From positions 1 through 64,000 of the forward strand of contig JAFSJJ010000024.1 of NCBI GenBank assembly GCA_017439345.1: a stretch of DNA of 64,000 nucleotides. The letters run 5' to 3'. The notes under the pieces were generated by a model, which saw nothing but the letters and a program-made list of their open reading frames with translations, was not told the DNA's origin and did not search any database. Positions within the stretch are counted from its first letter, which is position 1. Each line of letters begins with the position of its first letter. Positions 9,079-16,748 of this stretch are shown here, one piece after another. Both the position numbers and the translations under genes were made by a program. Source of the stretch: Synergistaceae bacterium (GTDB taxonomy: Bacteria; Synergistota; Synergistia; Synergistales; Aminobacteriaceae).

Positions 9079-9961
9079 TCATTGTAATTGAATTTGTCTC
9101 TAAAACTTGAGTCTGAGCTTGAGCTTGAGATTCAGATTCAGATCTTGATTCAGGTGATTCAGACATAGAAAATACTGATGCAGGCATATAATCATCGAGA
9201 TTAATATTTTCGCGGCCGTGATTATGATTCTCGCTGCTGTTATTTTCGCCTGTCTCGGAGTCTATTTCCTGCTGGGACTTGTCTAATATCTTTACGAAGT
9301 CAGATACAAGAGCTGCTGTACTCTTGATAAATTGCTTTTTCTGGCTTCTCAGGTGTCTAATCTGTTCTTCATACTGGGCGGCCTGCTGTTCAGCGTCTGA
9401 TATTAACTTTCTTGCTTCGGATCTTGCCTGAGCGATTATGTCATCAGCTCTGTCTTCAGCGTCTTTGCGGATTGAGTCAAGTTCCTGCTCGATACTGGCC
9501 CGGCTCTGTTCGGCTTTAGCGCGTCTGTCTTGGGAGGCTTGAATAATATCATCAGCGTTATTCTTGGCCTTCATGATTATCTCACTGGCTTTGCGTTCGG
9601 CTTCGTTAATTTTATCCTGATATCTGCTTTCGGCTTCGGCTAATTTTTTATCAGCTTCGGCTTGAGCGTCAAGAATAATTTTCTCAGTGTCATTCTTGGC
9701 CTTGTCCTCCATGTCCTGAGCTGCTTTACGGGCTAGAATCAATGCGTCTTTTATAGCGTCATTCATAGCTTCCTGCTTCTTGACGTAATCTTCAAGTTCT
9801 TGAATCCTTGCTTCTTTCTCGTCAAGCTGAAGTGTATATGCTTCAAGATCATCTGCAACTTGATTCAGGAAATCCTCAACTTCAGGCACAGAATAACCGC
9901 CGAATCTTACTTTCTTGAATTCCTTGACTTCAACATCTTTTGCTGTAAGTAAATCGCTCAT
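9059..9961 (-). CDS. divIVA: DivIVA-family cell-division/polarity protein
   Basis: 300 aa. The N-terminal lipid-binding domain reads LTAKDVEVKEFKKVRFGGYSVPEVEDFLNQVADD, the DivIVA hallmark, and is followed by a long Lys/Glu/Ala coiled coil (about residues 35-210). The last 70 residues are low complexity, with Ser/Glu and Gln/Ala runs (SRSESESQAQAQTQ), longer than in most homologues. DivIVA marks curved membrane at septa and poles and recruits partners. Its start overlaps the sepF stop (ATGA), which ties it to the division cluster. Confidence 0.92.
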   Translation of the reverse strand: MSDLLTAKDVEVKEFKKVRFGGYSVPEVEDFLNQVADDLEAYTLQLDEKEARIQELEDYVKKQEAMNDAIKDALILARKAAQDMEDKAKNDTEKIILDAQAEADKKLAEAESRYQDKINEAERKASEIIMKAKNNADDIIQASQDRRAKAEQSRASIEQELDSIRKDAEDRADDIIAQARSEARKLISDAEQQAAQYEEQIRHLRSQKKQFIKSTAALVSDFVKILDKSQQEIDSETGENNSSENHNHGRENINLDDYMPASVFSMSESPESRSESESQAQAQTQVLETNSITMNETPEP

Positions 9962-10395
9962 TCGTCTTCATTCTCCTCGATGATTGGCCATACTTCAAAC
10001 ATATCTGCTCTTGGTGTAACAAGATATTGCGTATTAGAAACAGGAATTAAAGTCCCGTTGCGTGCAAAGGCTACTCCGCCCATGAATGTTATGAAATCTT
10101 TTCCGCCTGCCTGTTCATATTGGATCTGAGTCATGTCGTGAAGGTCTATTAATATCATTGCACCGTTGTTGAATGCTTCACGTAATTTGCGTTTCTCGTT
10201 ATCTGAAGCTATGCCGTTGAATAATATTAATTTCCCGTTATTTGCTGACGAGCCGCCTGAAGGATTGCCTGAACGCTGCTGGCTGCCTTCTCTTCGTGAT
10301 CGTGATGGCTTTCTGCGTTCTTCCTGTGTATATTCTTCACCCTCGTCATAATCGTCGTCTTCACCGTCAAACCCAAAGAATTTCATCAGGTTCAA
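9958..10395 (-). CDS. sepF: Cell division protein SepF
   Basis: FtsZ-binding membrane anchor. The N-terminal amphipathic helix (MNLMKFFGF) precedes an acidic/Arg/Ser/Gly-rich linker, then the SepF core KLILFNGIASDNEKRKLREAF with FITFMGGVAFARNGT. The open frame runs to 10437, but AGGAGG at 10405-10410 lies 9 nt before TTG 10395, and the membrane helix starts there. ATG 10386 is an alternative with poor spacing. The result is 145 aa, normal for SepF. The gene sits between yggS and divIVA, as in many Gram-positives and Synergistota. Confidence 0.9.
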   Translation of the reverse strand: MNLMKFFGFDGEDDDYDEGEEYTQEERRKPSRSRREGSQQRSGNPSGGSSANNGKLILFNGIASDNEKRKLREAFNNGAMILIDLHDMTQIQYEQAGGKDFITFMGGVAFARNGTLIPVSNTQYLVTPRADMFEVWPIIEENEDE

Positions 10396-10414
10396 GGATA
10401 ACCGCCTCCTAAAT

Positions 10415-11116
10415 TTATTTATAGACTCTCGGCCCAAATAATAAGCTGCCTATTCTGACCATTGTACTGCCTTCAAGTATTGCGAGTTCAAAATCGCTGC
10501 TCATTCCCATTGACAAAACCGGAAGCTCAAGACCTGTAATTTCCCGTGCATGTTCTGCGAGTTCCCGTAATTCTGCAAAAGCTCTTCTGACTGCATATTT
10601 ATCTTCTGTCAGAGGCCCTACTGTCATGAAGCCTTCAAGCCCTAAATTTTCAAGTTCTATTACATTATCAACCAGTTCATTAAAATTTTGGCGGGATATT
10701 CCGGACTTAGACTCTTCGCCTGATGTATTTATTTCTATTAAGACTTTAACTTTTTTATTCATTTCACCTGCGATTCTATTAAGCCTGTTAGCGAGTTCAA
10801 TTGAGTCCAGAGAGTCAATATAGTCAAATATTTCGAGTGCCTTGCGGGCCTTGTTAGCCTGAAGATGACCGATTAAACGCCATGGGATTCGCTTCTCACC
10901 GAATGAAGCATTTTTGCTCTCTGCTTCCTGAACGCGATTCTCTCCGAAATAGTCTATATGCATAAATTTTTCTGCCTCGTGCATTTCGTCTACATTACGG
11001 GTCTTGCTTACTGCTGTGAAAAATATTTTCTCTAAGTCAGACCTGCCTGCTTTGTCTCGTGCGTTATTTATTCTCGTGAAAATTTCTTCTGCTGCGTTAA
11101 TAATATTATTATTCAT
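10415..11116 (-). CDS. yggS: YggS-family pyridoxal phosphate homeostasis protein
   Basis: 233 aa alanine-racemase-fold single-domain protein (YggS/YlmE/PROSC). The PLP lysine is Lys38 in FFTAVSKTRN. GENRVQEAESK, WRLIGHLQANKAR and the C-terminal LSMGMSSDFELAI with STMVRIGSLLFG follow in family order. It binds PLP without known catalytic turnover and keeps vitamin B6 balanced. It is next to sepF, the usual ylmE-sepF arrangement. Confidence 0.93.
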   Translation of the reverse strand: MNNNIINAAEEIFTRINNARDKAGRSDLEKIFFTAVSKTRNVDEMHEAEKFMHIDYFGENRVQEAESKNASFGEKRIPWRLIGHLQANKARKALEIFDYIDSLDSIELANRLNRIAGEMNKKVKVLIEINTSGEESKSGISRQNFNELVDNVIELENLGLEGFMTVGPLTEDKYAVRRAFAELRELAEHAREITGLELPVLSMGMSSDFELAILEGSTMVRIGSLLFGPRVYK

Positions 11117-11123
11117 GAATAAA

Positions 11124-12086
11124 TCACCATATCCTTACGTTATCAGTCTTGAAATTAAAATTATGATTAATGCTGTCCGCGTTGAGAATTAATTTGCTGC
11201 CAGGTTCTACGCCCTTCTCGATAAAGTAATTTTTATCATCAGCCGGGAAGCCTTCTATAACTTGAAGTTCTGGACTGTTGCCTTTGACTACGAAGACCAT
11301 ATTTTTGCCTTCACGGGTAATTACTGCTGTATCAGGAACCATGACTCCCTGCTGAATACCGCTTATGACAGCTGCGAAAAATTTCCGGCTCCTCAGTGCT
11401 TCAGGTGGAAAGAAAGGCAGACGCAGATACACTTTTAATTTCTGACCTTGAGACTTTACGGCTACAACTTCAGCTTTTCTTTCTTTGCCTTCGAATTCAG
11501 TTTTGATATGCAAATATTTATTATCTTTATTGCCCAGAATTCTCACAAGTGACGGAGTAGCATCAAGATACGCGATACATCTTAAGATCTGAGGCTGAGG
11601 GATCAATTTTCCTATTGGGTCGCCCCGCTTTAACTGCGTACCGTTCTCGATTAATTCTGCATCGTGAAATTCAGGGAACGGAGCGAAATCCGGCCATAAA
11701 CGAGAATAAACCCAGTTCCCTTCTTGGCCGTCTAATCCCGGGTAAAAATACGCTGGATAAGGGGCAAGAATTGCTGAACCGTCAATAGCTGCAAGTGCCT
11801 CACCTTTTGAGACCATATGAGGTCTTGGAGAAGGGTAATTCAACAAACCGCTTTTATTTGCGTAGACAAGCTGCTCATCCCATAACAATATGCCTTCAAG
11901 GGGCTGTTCTTCCGCGTAACTTACTGAAGCTGCCTCAATAAATTGCGGGTGTGAAAGTTTATAGTTCTCGTACCAGACTCTATAAAGCCTGTAGCCCATG
12001 ATAAATATTATTACAAGGACAGCATAATATATTAATCTCTGAATTAACTTTATTAATGCCCTGATTTTCTTTTGCTGTCGAGTCAT
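11124..12086 (-). CDS. HlyD-like membrane-anchored adaptor protein
   Basis: 320 aa. One membrane helix near the N-terminus (about residues 15-32) is followed by an extracytoplasmic body with a lipoyl/barrel-sandwich-like start (VYANKSGLLNY, VSKGEALAAIDGS) and a C-terminal MacA-like beta domain (VPDTAVITREGKNMVFVVKG). HlyD-family proteins bridge inner-membrane transporters to the envelope, but no transporter is adjacent. In Firmicutes this slot next to sepF/ylmE holds ylmG-type genes, so a division or envelope role is possible. It ends 7 bp before yggS in the same operon. Confidence 0.72.
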   Translation of the reverse strand: MTRQQKKIRALIKLIQRLIYYAVLVIIFIMGYRLYRVWYENYKLSHPQFIEAASVSYAEEQPLEGILLWDEQLVYANKSGLLNYPSPRPHMVSKGEALAAIDGSAILAPYPAYFYPGLDGQEGNWVYSRLWPDFAPFPEFHDAELIENGTQLKRGDPIGKLIPQPQILRCIAYLDATPSLVRILGNKDNKYLHIKTEFEGKERKAEVVAVKSQGQKLKVYLRLPFFPPEALRSRKFFAAVISGIQQGVMVPDTAVITREGKNMVFVVKGNSPELQVIEGFPADDKNYFIEKGVEPGSKLILNADSINHNFNFKTDNVRIW

Positions 12087-12087
12087 T

Positions 12088-12861
12088 TTATTTACTGCGC
12101 TCTATTTCTGCAAAGGCATCATGATTGTGAATGCTCTCTAAGCTCGTAACGTTGATCTTGTACCAGAGAATACGCTTCTCGTTATCAAGACTCAAGGCAA
12201 GTTCTCTCAGGACATCTTCGACAAATCTGGGATTCTGATATGCATGTTCAGTGATATATTTCTCGTCCTCGCGCTTCAATAACGTGAACAACGGGGCTGA
12301 GGCTGAACTCTCTATGACTGCAATTAACTCCTCGAACCATACCAGGCCCGAACACCTGACTTTTAACGAGACCAAGGCGCGCTGATTGTGAGCTCCAAAT
12401 TCCGAAATTTCTTTAGAACACGGACATAAAGTCTGGACATTGAGATTAATGCCTATTATTAAATCAAAGTTTTTATTATCCTGATGAACTGCTTCAAGCT
12501 CTACATCACATTTTGAGAAGCTCTCGATTCCTGATACAGGAGCTTTCTTTCTGAAGTAATAGGGGAACTCGAACTTAACATGTCCTTCTGATGAGTTTAA
12601 TTTTTCGCATAATCTCTTAGTAAAGACATCAAGATTTGCAGGAGATACACGCCCGCCGAACTCTTCAAGGGTCTCAATAAATCTGCTCATGTGGGTCCCC
12701 CTGAACTCTCGAGGCAACATTACGCTCATTGAGATATTTGCTATAGTGTTCTGAATTTTATTATCTTTATCGAGCAATATAACAGGATAGCTGACACCCT
12801 TAACGCCGACTCTGTCAATCTGGATATTTCGCGAATCTTTTTCTTTCTGAACGTCACGCAT
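12088..12861 (-). CDS. folE2: GTP cyclohydrolase FolE2 (type IB)
   Basis: Converts GTP to 7,8-dihydroneopterin triphosphate, the first step of folate and queuosine precursor synthesis, using a variable divalent metal. Key segments are DRVGVKGVSYPV near the N-terminus and TLCPCSKEISEFGAHNQR, holding the catalytic cysteine. Met at 12861 (MRDVQKEKDSRN) matches the family start and has GGAG upstream; the longer frame from 12894 overlaps the DUF2442 gene and is less likely. It is encoded in one operon with queD, which uses the same product. Confidence 0.93.
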   Translation of the reverse strand: MRDVQKEKDSRNIQIDRVGVKGVSYPVILLDKDNKIQNTIANISMSVMLPREFRGTHMSRFIETLEEFGGRVSPANLDVFTKRLCEKLNSSEGHVKFEFPYYFRKKAPVSGIESFSKCDVELEAVHQDNKNFDLIIGINLNVQTLCPCSKEISEFGAHNQRALVSLKVRCSGLVWFEELIAVIESSASAPLFTLLKREDEKYITEHAYQNPRFVEDVLRELALSLDNEKRILWYKINVTSLESIHNHDAFAEIERSK

Positions 12862-12868
12862 AAATTTA

Positions 12869-13114
12869 TTATTCTCCATTGTAATATAATTCATTGCAGT
12901 CTAAATCTAATTCATCATTCCATATAATGCCGTAGCCTCCCGAGTCAACCTGCACAGCTTCAAATAAGCCATGAACATAATCAAGCATTTGAAACACAGG
13001 AATTTTCTGCATTAAAGGCTTGACATCGTATTTCTTTATTGAGCCGTCGTAAAACTCAGCAAGCAGAATTTTATCAGGAAGAGGCGTTATATTCTTTACT
13101 CTGTGAAATATCAT
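12869..13114 (-). CDS. DUF2442 domain protein
   Basis: 81 aa small protein (MIFHRVKNITPLPDKILLAEFYDG..., ending ELDLDCNELYYNG) of the DUF2442 type. These are often encoded beside DUF4160 genes, as here (10 bp after the DUF4160 stop). The pair behaves like a toxin-antitoxin-type accessory unit in many genomes, but no biochemical role is established. It interrupts the folE2-queD pterin operon. Confidence 0.75.
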   Translation of the reverse strand: MIFHRVKNITPLPDKILLAEFYDGSIKKYDVKPLMQKIPVFQMLDYVHGLFEAVQVDSGGYGIIWNDELDLDCNELYYNGE

Positions 13115-13124
13115 GATGACAAAT

Positions 13125-13379
13125 TTATTTCAGCGGAGGCAGCTTGCGTATATTCTGATTATTCCACATTTCAAGCAATTCTTTCTGGTGAAGTTCTGCC
13201 CACTCTCTAACAAGCTCTACTGCACGGGGCGGCAGGTCTCCTTCAAGCATAGAGAGTGTATTAATATCGAATTCCCCGGTGTACTCCCCGTAAAGTGCAT
13301 GAAAGTGCGGAGGATTATGCTCTTTGGCTGCAAAGAACATTTTGATTATTAACCCGTAAAATCTGGCAATCTCAGGCAA
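13125..13379 (-). CDS. DUF4160 domain protein
   Basis: 84 aa. The family core is visible: MPEIARFYGLIIKMFFAAKEHNPPHFHALYGEY, with the conserved NPPHFH histidines, and a C-terminal helix REWAELHQKELLEMWN. It partners the downstream DUF2442 gene; together they resemble a two-gene toxin-antitoxin-like cassette. The start directly abuts the queD stop (13380), suggesting co-transcription. Confidence 0.78.
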   Translation of the reverse strand: MPEIARFYGLIIKMFFAAKEHNPPHFHALYGEYTGEFDINTLSMLEGDLPPRAVELVREWAELHQKELLEMWNNQNIRKLPPLK

Positions 13380-13742
13380 TTATAAATCACTCCTTCTTAA
13401 TATTACGCAGCTCGTATCGGTCTCCCAAACGTGAATTTCATAAAGACTGCAATTACTGCGCACTAAATCATTATTAAGTTCGTTCCATATCCACAGGGCA
13501 ATATTCTCCGCGCTGGGCTGTGAGATTATCTCGTTGATATAAACATGATCAAGACGTGAGATAACCTTTGCTTTGACTATGTCCCTAAGTTCACAGAAAT
13601 CTATAATCATGCCTTCTGAATCAGGAACGCCTTCAATGACAACACGCAATTTATAAGTATGTCCGTGAAGTTTTTCGCATTTACCGTGATAGTGTATTAA
13701 ATTATGGGCAGCGTCAAACTTGAAATCTTTGCTTAATAACAT
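13380..13742 (-). CDS. queD: 6-carboxy-5,6,7,8-tetrahydropterin synthase QueD
   Basis: Makes 6-carboxytetrahydropterin from dihydroneopterin triphosphate in queuosine synthesis. The zinc histidines are in FDAAHNL and KLHGHTYKL, with the catalytic Cys just before (GKCEKLHGH). The C-terminal Glu motif is VWETDTS. Start ATG 13742 (MLLSKDFKFDAAH) is chosen because GGAGG lies 8 nt upstream inside the end of the lpxL-like gene; the frame also opens at 13757. 120 aa is the normal size. It is encoded with folE2; queH lies at 2895. Confidence 0.92.
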   Translation of the reverse strand: MLLSKDFKFDAAHNLIHYHGKCEKLHGHTYKLRVVIEGVPDSEGMIIDFCELRDIVKAKVISRLDHVYINEIISQPSAENIALWIWNELNNDLVRSNCSLYEIHVWETDTSCVILRRSDL

Positions 13743-13744
13743 AT

Positions 13745-14605
13745 TTAACTCCTCCATCTGTTATGAAGCCAGAACCAGAGTTCAGGCCTTGACTTTATGA
13801 ATCTTTCAAGAGATTTATTGCAGGCATCAACAGCGAGTCTTAATCTCTGCTCGTGATTATTATTATCAGGAATTATCACCGGTTCAAAGAATTCTGCTTC
13901 GTGTTCAAACGGCTTTATTCTGTAACAGCAGGCAGGTATCACAGGGACTCCGGCAAGCATAGCCATAACAGCAGGGCCGGGCATGTTAGTAGCTTGATGA
14001 CCCATGAAAGGCACTGTCATTTTTCCTGTTCCTGATACATCGTTCAATGCTGCAACGAAAGCTCCCGACTTCAATAAATGAGCCAGCTTCATAACGGAAA
14101 TATCTTTATTAATCATTGTCATTCCTGCGCGTTCACGAGTCAATTTCACATAATCGCTTAAGTCTTTATCATGCATGTCTTGAAACAACACATAGAATTC
14201 ACGATTATGACTCTGCAAGTATTGAGCCGTCCAGCTGCCTAATAATTCCCAGTTCCCAAAGTGAGCCGTGAGAAATACAGCACCTTTCTTGCTCTCAAAG
14301 ACTCTTGTTACGTTTTCGAGTCCGTGAACTTTCTTAACCCACTTCAAAGCCTGTGATTTATCTCTCTGTAACGCAAGGGCTTCCGTTAATGTCCATGAGA
14401 TTCCATCATAAACTTTATTGCGCAGATTCATTCGCCACTGTTCAGAACTTTCCGGATAAACGAGCCTTAAATTATCATCGATTCTTTTAGCACGCGGCTT
14501 GATTAACTTCAAGAGTCCTGAGAAAAACTTTGCTGTGATTCTGCCTCGAATGCCTGTATCTGCCAGAGCCTCGAAGAACTTTATTGCGTAGACTGCTGCC
14601 TTCAT
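13745..14605 (-). CDS. Lipid A biosynthesis (KDO)2-lipid IVA acyltransferase-like (LpxL/HtrB family)
   Basis: 286 aa lysophospholipid/lipid A acyltransferase. The catalytic HX4E motif is HFGNWE (in FLTAHFGNWELLGSW); GAFVAALNDVSG and PFMGHQATNMPGPAVMAMLAGVPVIPACC follow as in LpxL relatives. It adds a secondary acyl chain to lipid A at the inner membrane, so the cell should have an LPS-type outer membrane. The ATG overlaps the upstream glycosyltransferase stop by 4 bp, forming a small envelope cluster. Confidence 0.85.
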   Translation of the reverse strand: MKAAVYAIKFFEALADTGIRGRITAKFFSGLLKLIKPRAKRIDDNLRLVYPESSEQWRMNLRNKVYDGISWTLTEALALQRDKSQALKWVKKVHGLENVTRVFESKKGAVFLTAHFGNWELLGSWTAQYLQSHNREFYVLFQDMHDKDLSDYVKLTRERAGMTMINKDISVMKLAHLLKSGAFVAALNDVSGTGKMTVPFMGHQATNMPGPAVMAMLAGVPVIPACCYRIKPFEHEAEFFEPVIIPDNNNHEQRLRLAVDACNKSLERFIKSRPELWFWLHNRWRS

Positions 14606-15372
14606 TGAGCAAGAACTCTCTTATAGACGCTTATCAACGACTCTGCGCACTTATCATGTGAACGTCTTGTCTTCAGGAAATGACGCGCTGACATTGCCAT
14701 ATGCCTGCCCTTTTCACCCAAGCCGAACTTGATTACCCTGCTCATGTCTGAATTATCATCAAGCATGAAATATCCGTCAGGGCCTAATATCTCATCAAGA
14801 TAACCTGATTTCTGAGATGCAACAGCTACTCCCCTCATTGTTAATATTCCTGCTCTCATTGCTTCACGGGGGCCGGATTCAGAAGCTATATATATTCCGC
14901 TTAGGGCTTCAGGTCTCAAGACTTTGTGCGATATATCTATGACTTCATAATCACCTTCAGGCAAGTCAACTTTTCCCCTGACGAAAACGGCTTTATTAAC
15001 GTCTTCAGTTCGAGAAGCTAAAGAGTCAAACACAGGATAAATAACGCCTTGTCCTGTCAATGCGCCCTCGTTAAATAATCTCGTAGGAAAGCCTGCCCAT
15101 TTAGTGCTGTCAAGTAAAGTGTGAACAGTCCTTGAATGAAGCCTTACTATCTTCCACCAGAAAGGAGCATGTCCGAACAAGTGCCATATGCTTTTAGGGG
15201 CAAAGATATTTTTCATGCGTTCAAAGCCTGCCTGATAGCTCGAATCTTTTGCGCTGATTATGTTTATCTCTATGTCCTTAGCGTGACTCCTGAATGAAGC
15301 TGCCATGTCCCTTATGATCTGGTCGAATACAGGATTAACGGACTTTGCTATATACCAGTTAAAAGAGTACAT
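14602..15372 (-). CDS. Glycosyltransferase-like protein (GT-B, group 1 type)
   Basis: 256 aa. The C-terminal part has the GT4-like donor-binding layout: a strand-loop (SGIYIASESGPREAMRAGILTMRGVAVA), then SQKSGYLDEILGPDGYF. The N-terminal part is short and lacks a clear acceptor domain, so it is smaller than a standard GT4 enzyme (about 350-400 aa). It sits just upstream of the lpxL-like gene, so an LPS-core role is likely. No strong ribosome site was seen; the start follows the tyrS stop by 9 bp. Confidence 0.6.
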   Translation of the reverse strand: MYSFNWYIAKSVNPVFDQIIRDMAASFRSHAKDIEINIISAKDSSYQAGFERMKNIFAPKSIWHLFGHAPFWWKIVRLHSRTVHTLLDSTKWAGFPTRLFNEGALTGQGVIYPVFDSLASRTEDVNKAVFVRGKVDLPEGDYEVIDISHKVLRPEALSGIYIASESGPREAMRAGILTMRGVAVASQKSGYLDEILGPDGYFMLDDNSDMSRVIKFGLGEKGRHMAMSARHFLKTRRSHDKCAESLISVYKRVLAQ

Positions 15373-15381
15373 GATAAATAA

Positions 15382-16659
15382 TTAAGCGAACTCGGCCATA
15401 TTAAATTTCTTGCGGCCAATTCTGACAAATAAATATTTCCCGTTTATAAGCGAGTCTTGACTCAGAGTTGCTTTCTCGTCTGTGATTTTATTTCCGTTAA
15501 TAGAGACTCCGCCCTGACGAATTGCGCGCTTAGCTTCACCGTTTGACTCACATGCTCCGGACGATGAGATTATATTTACGACACTGACGGGGAATTCAAC
15601 GCCTTCAAGTTTCTTGTAGGGAACTTCCTGCTTTAATATTCCGCAAGTAACTTCGCTGACTTCAGAGAAATTCATTGACGGGTTAAATAATATCTCGCTG
15701 ACATTGACAACACTGTTTGCAGTTTCTTCACCGTGAACTGTTCGTGTTACTTCAAATGCTAATCTCTTCTGGGCGGCTCTATTCTCAGGCTTCGAGTCAT
15801 GCTGAGTCATTAACTGCGCAATCTCATCAAGGCTCATGAAAGTATAGAGCTTCAATAATTTTTCTACGTCCCTGTCATCCGTATTGAACCAGAACTGATA
15901 GAATTTATAAGGACTCGTTTTATTCGCGTCGAGCCACACTGCTCCTGCCTCAGTCTTGCCGAACTTAGTCCCCGATGATGTTAATAACAAAGGCTGAGTT
16001 AATCCGAAAACTTCTGCTCCTGAAGTGCGCCTGATATAATCCGAACCTGCTAATAAATTCCCCTGCTGGTCATTGCCTCCCATTTGAAGCCTGCAATTGT
16101 AGTGTTCATTCAAATATTTGAAGTCCATAGCCTGAAGCAATACATATGAAAACTCGGTGTAAGATATTCCCTTCTCCGGGTCTTCAAGCCTTGACCTGAT
16201 ATATTCACGTGCAATCAAGTTATTAATCGAGAAAAATTTTCCGACATCGTGAAGGACTTCCAAGAAAGTTATCTTGCTCAGCCAGTCATAATTATTGAGT
16301 AATAACGCAGAATTTTCTCCGCAGTCAAAGTTCAAGAATTTCTGTAACTGTGCTTTCACTCCTTCTATATTATGCATAACTGCTTCAAGTGTGATTAAGT
16401 TTCGTTCCTTGCTCTTGCCTGAAGGGTCGCCTATGAGTCCTGTTCCTCCTCCTGCGAGTGCTATGGGTCTGTGTCCGAGTCTCTGAAGCCATCCCAAAGC
16501 CATCAACGGGATCAAGTGTCCGACGTGAAGACTGTCTGCTGTCGGGTCAAAGCCTACGTAAGCCGTTATCATCTCTTCTGACATGACCTGAGATAATCTC
16601 TCTTCATTGGTGCACCATTCAAAGTAGCCGCGCTGTTTCAGTGTCTCAAATGCATTCAA
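15382..16659 (-). CDS. tyrS: Tyrosyl-tRNA synthetase
   Basis: Class I synthetase charging tRNA-Tyr. HVGH (45-48) is the HIGH motif, KFGKTEAG the KMSKS-like loop, GGNDQQGN and YDWLSKITF bind tyrosine, and a C-terminal S4 RNA-binding domain follows (KRAIRQGGVSINGNKITDE). The open frame extends to 16755 but its first 32 residues are hydrophobic non-homologous sequence. TTG 16659 (LNAFETLKQRG) follows AAGGAGAG and gives 425 aa, normal for the family. It is divergent from slt. Confidence 0.93.
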   Translation of the reverse strand: MNAFETLKQRGYFEWCTNEERLSQVMSEEMITAYVGFDPTADSLHVGHLIPLMALGWLQRLGHRPIALAGGGTGLIGDPSGKSKERNLITLEAVMHNIEGVKAQLQKFLNFDCGENSALLLNNYDWLSKITFLEVLHDVGKFFSINNLIAREYIRSRLEDPEKGISYTEFSYVLLQAMDFKYLNEHYNCRLQMGGNDQQGNLLAGSDYIRRTSGAEVFGLTQPLLLTSSGTKFGKTEAGAVWLDANKTSPYKFYQFWFNTDDRDVEKLLKLYTFMSLDEIAQLMTQHDSKPENRAAQKRLAFEVTRTVHGEETANSVVNVSEILFNPSMNFSEVSEVTCGILKQEVPYKKLEGVEFPVSVVNIISSSGACESNGEAKRAIRQGGVSINGNKITDEKATLSQDSLINGKYLFVRIGRKKFNMAEFA

Positions 16660-16748
16660 GATAAATAATACTCTCCTTACAATATAAATTATGTGTTTGG
16701 CGAGTATTATATAATATTCAAAATTTTTAAGGAGTTTATAAATTTCAC

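Noticed and set aside
9065-9180. GATTCA-type hexamer runs in the divIVA 3' end as a phase-variable repeat
   Set aside because: The repeats are imperfect and of a length divisible by three, so slippage would not frameshift the gene.
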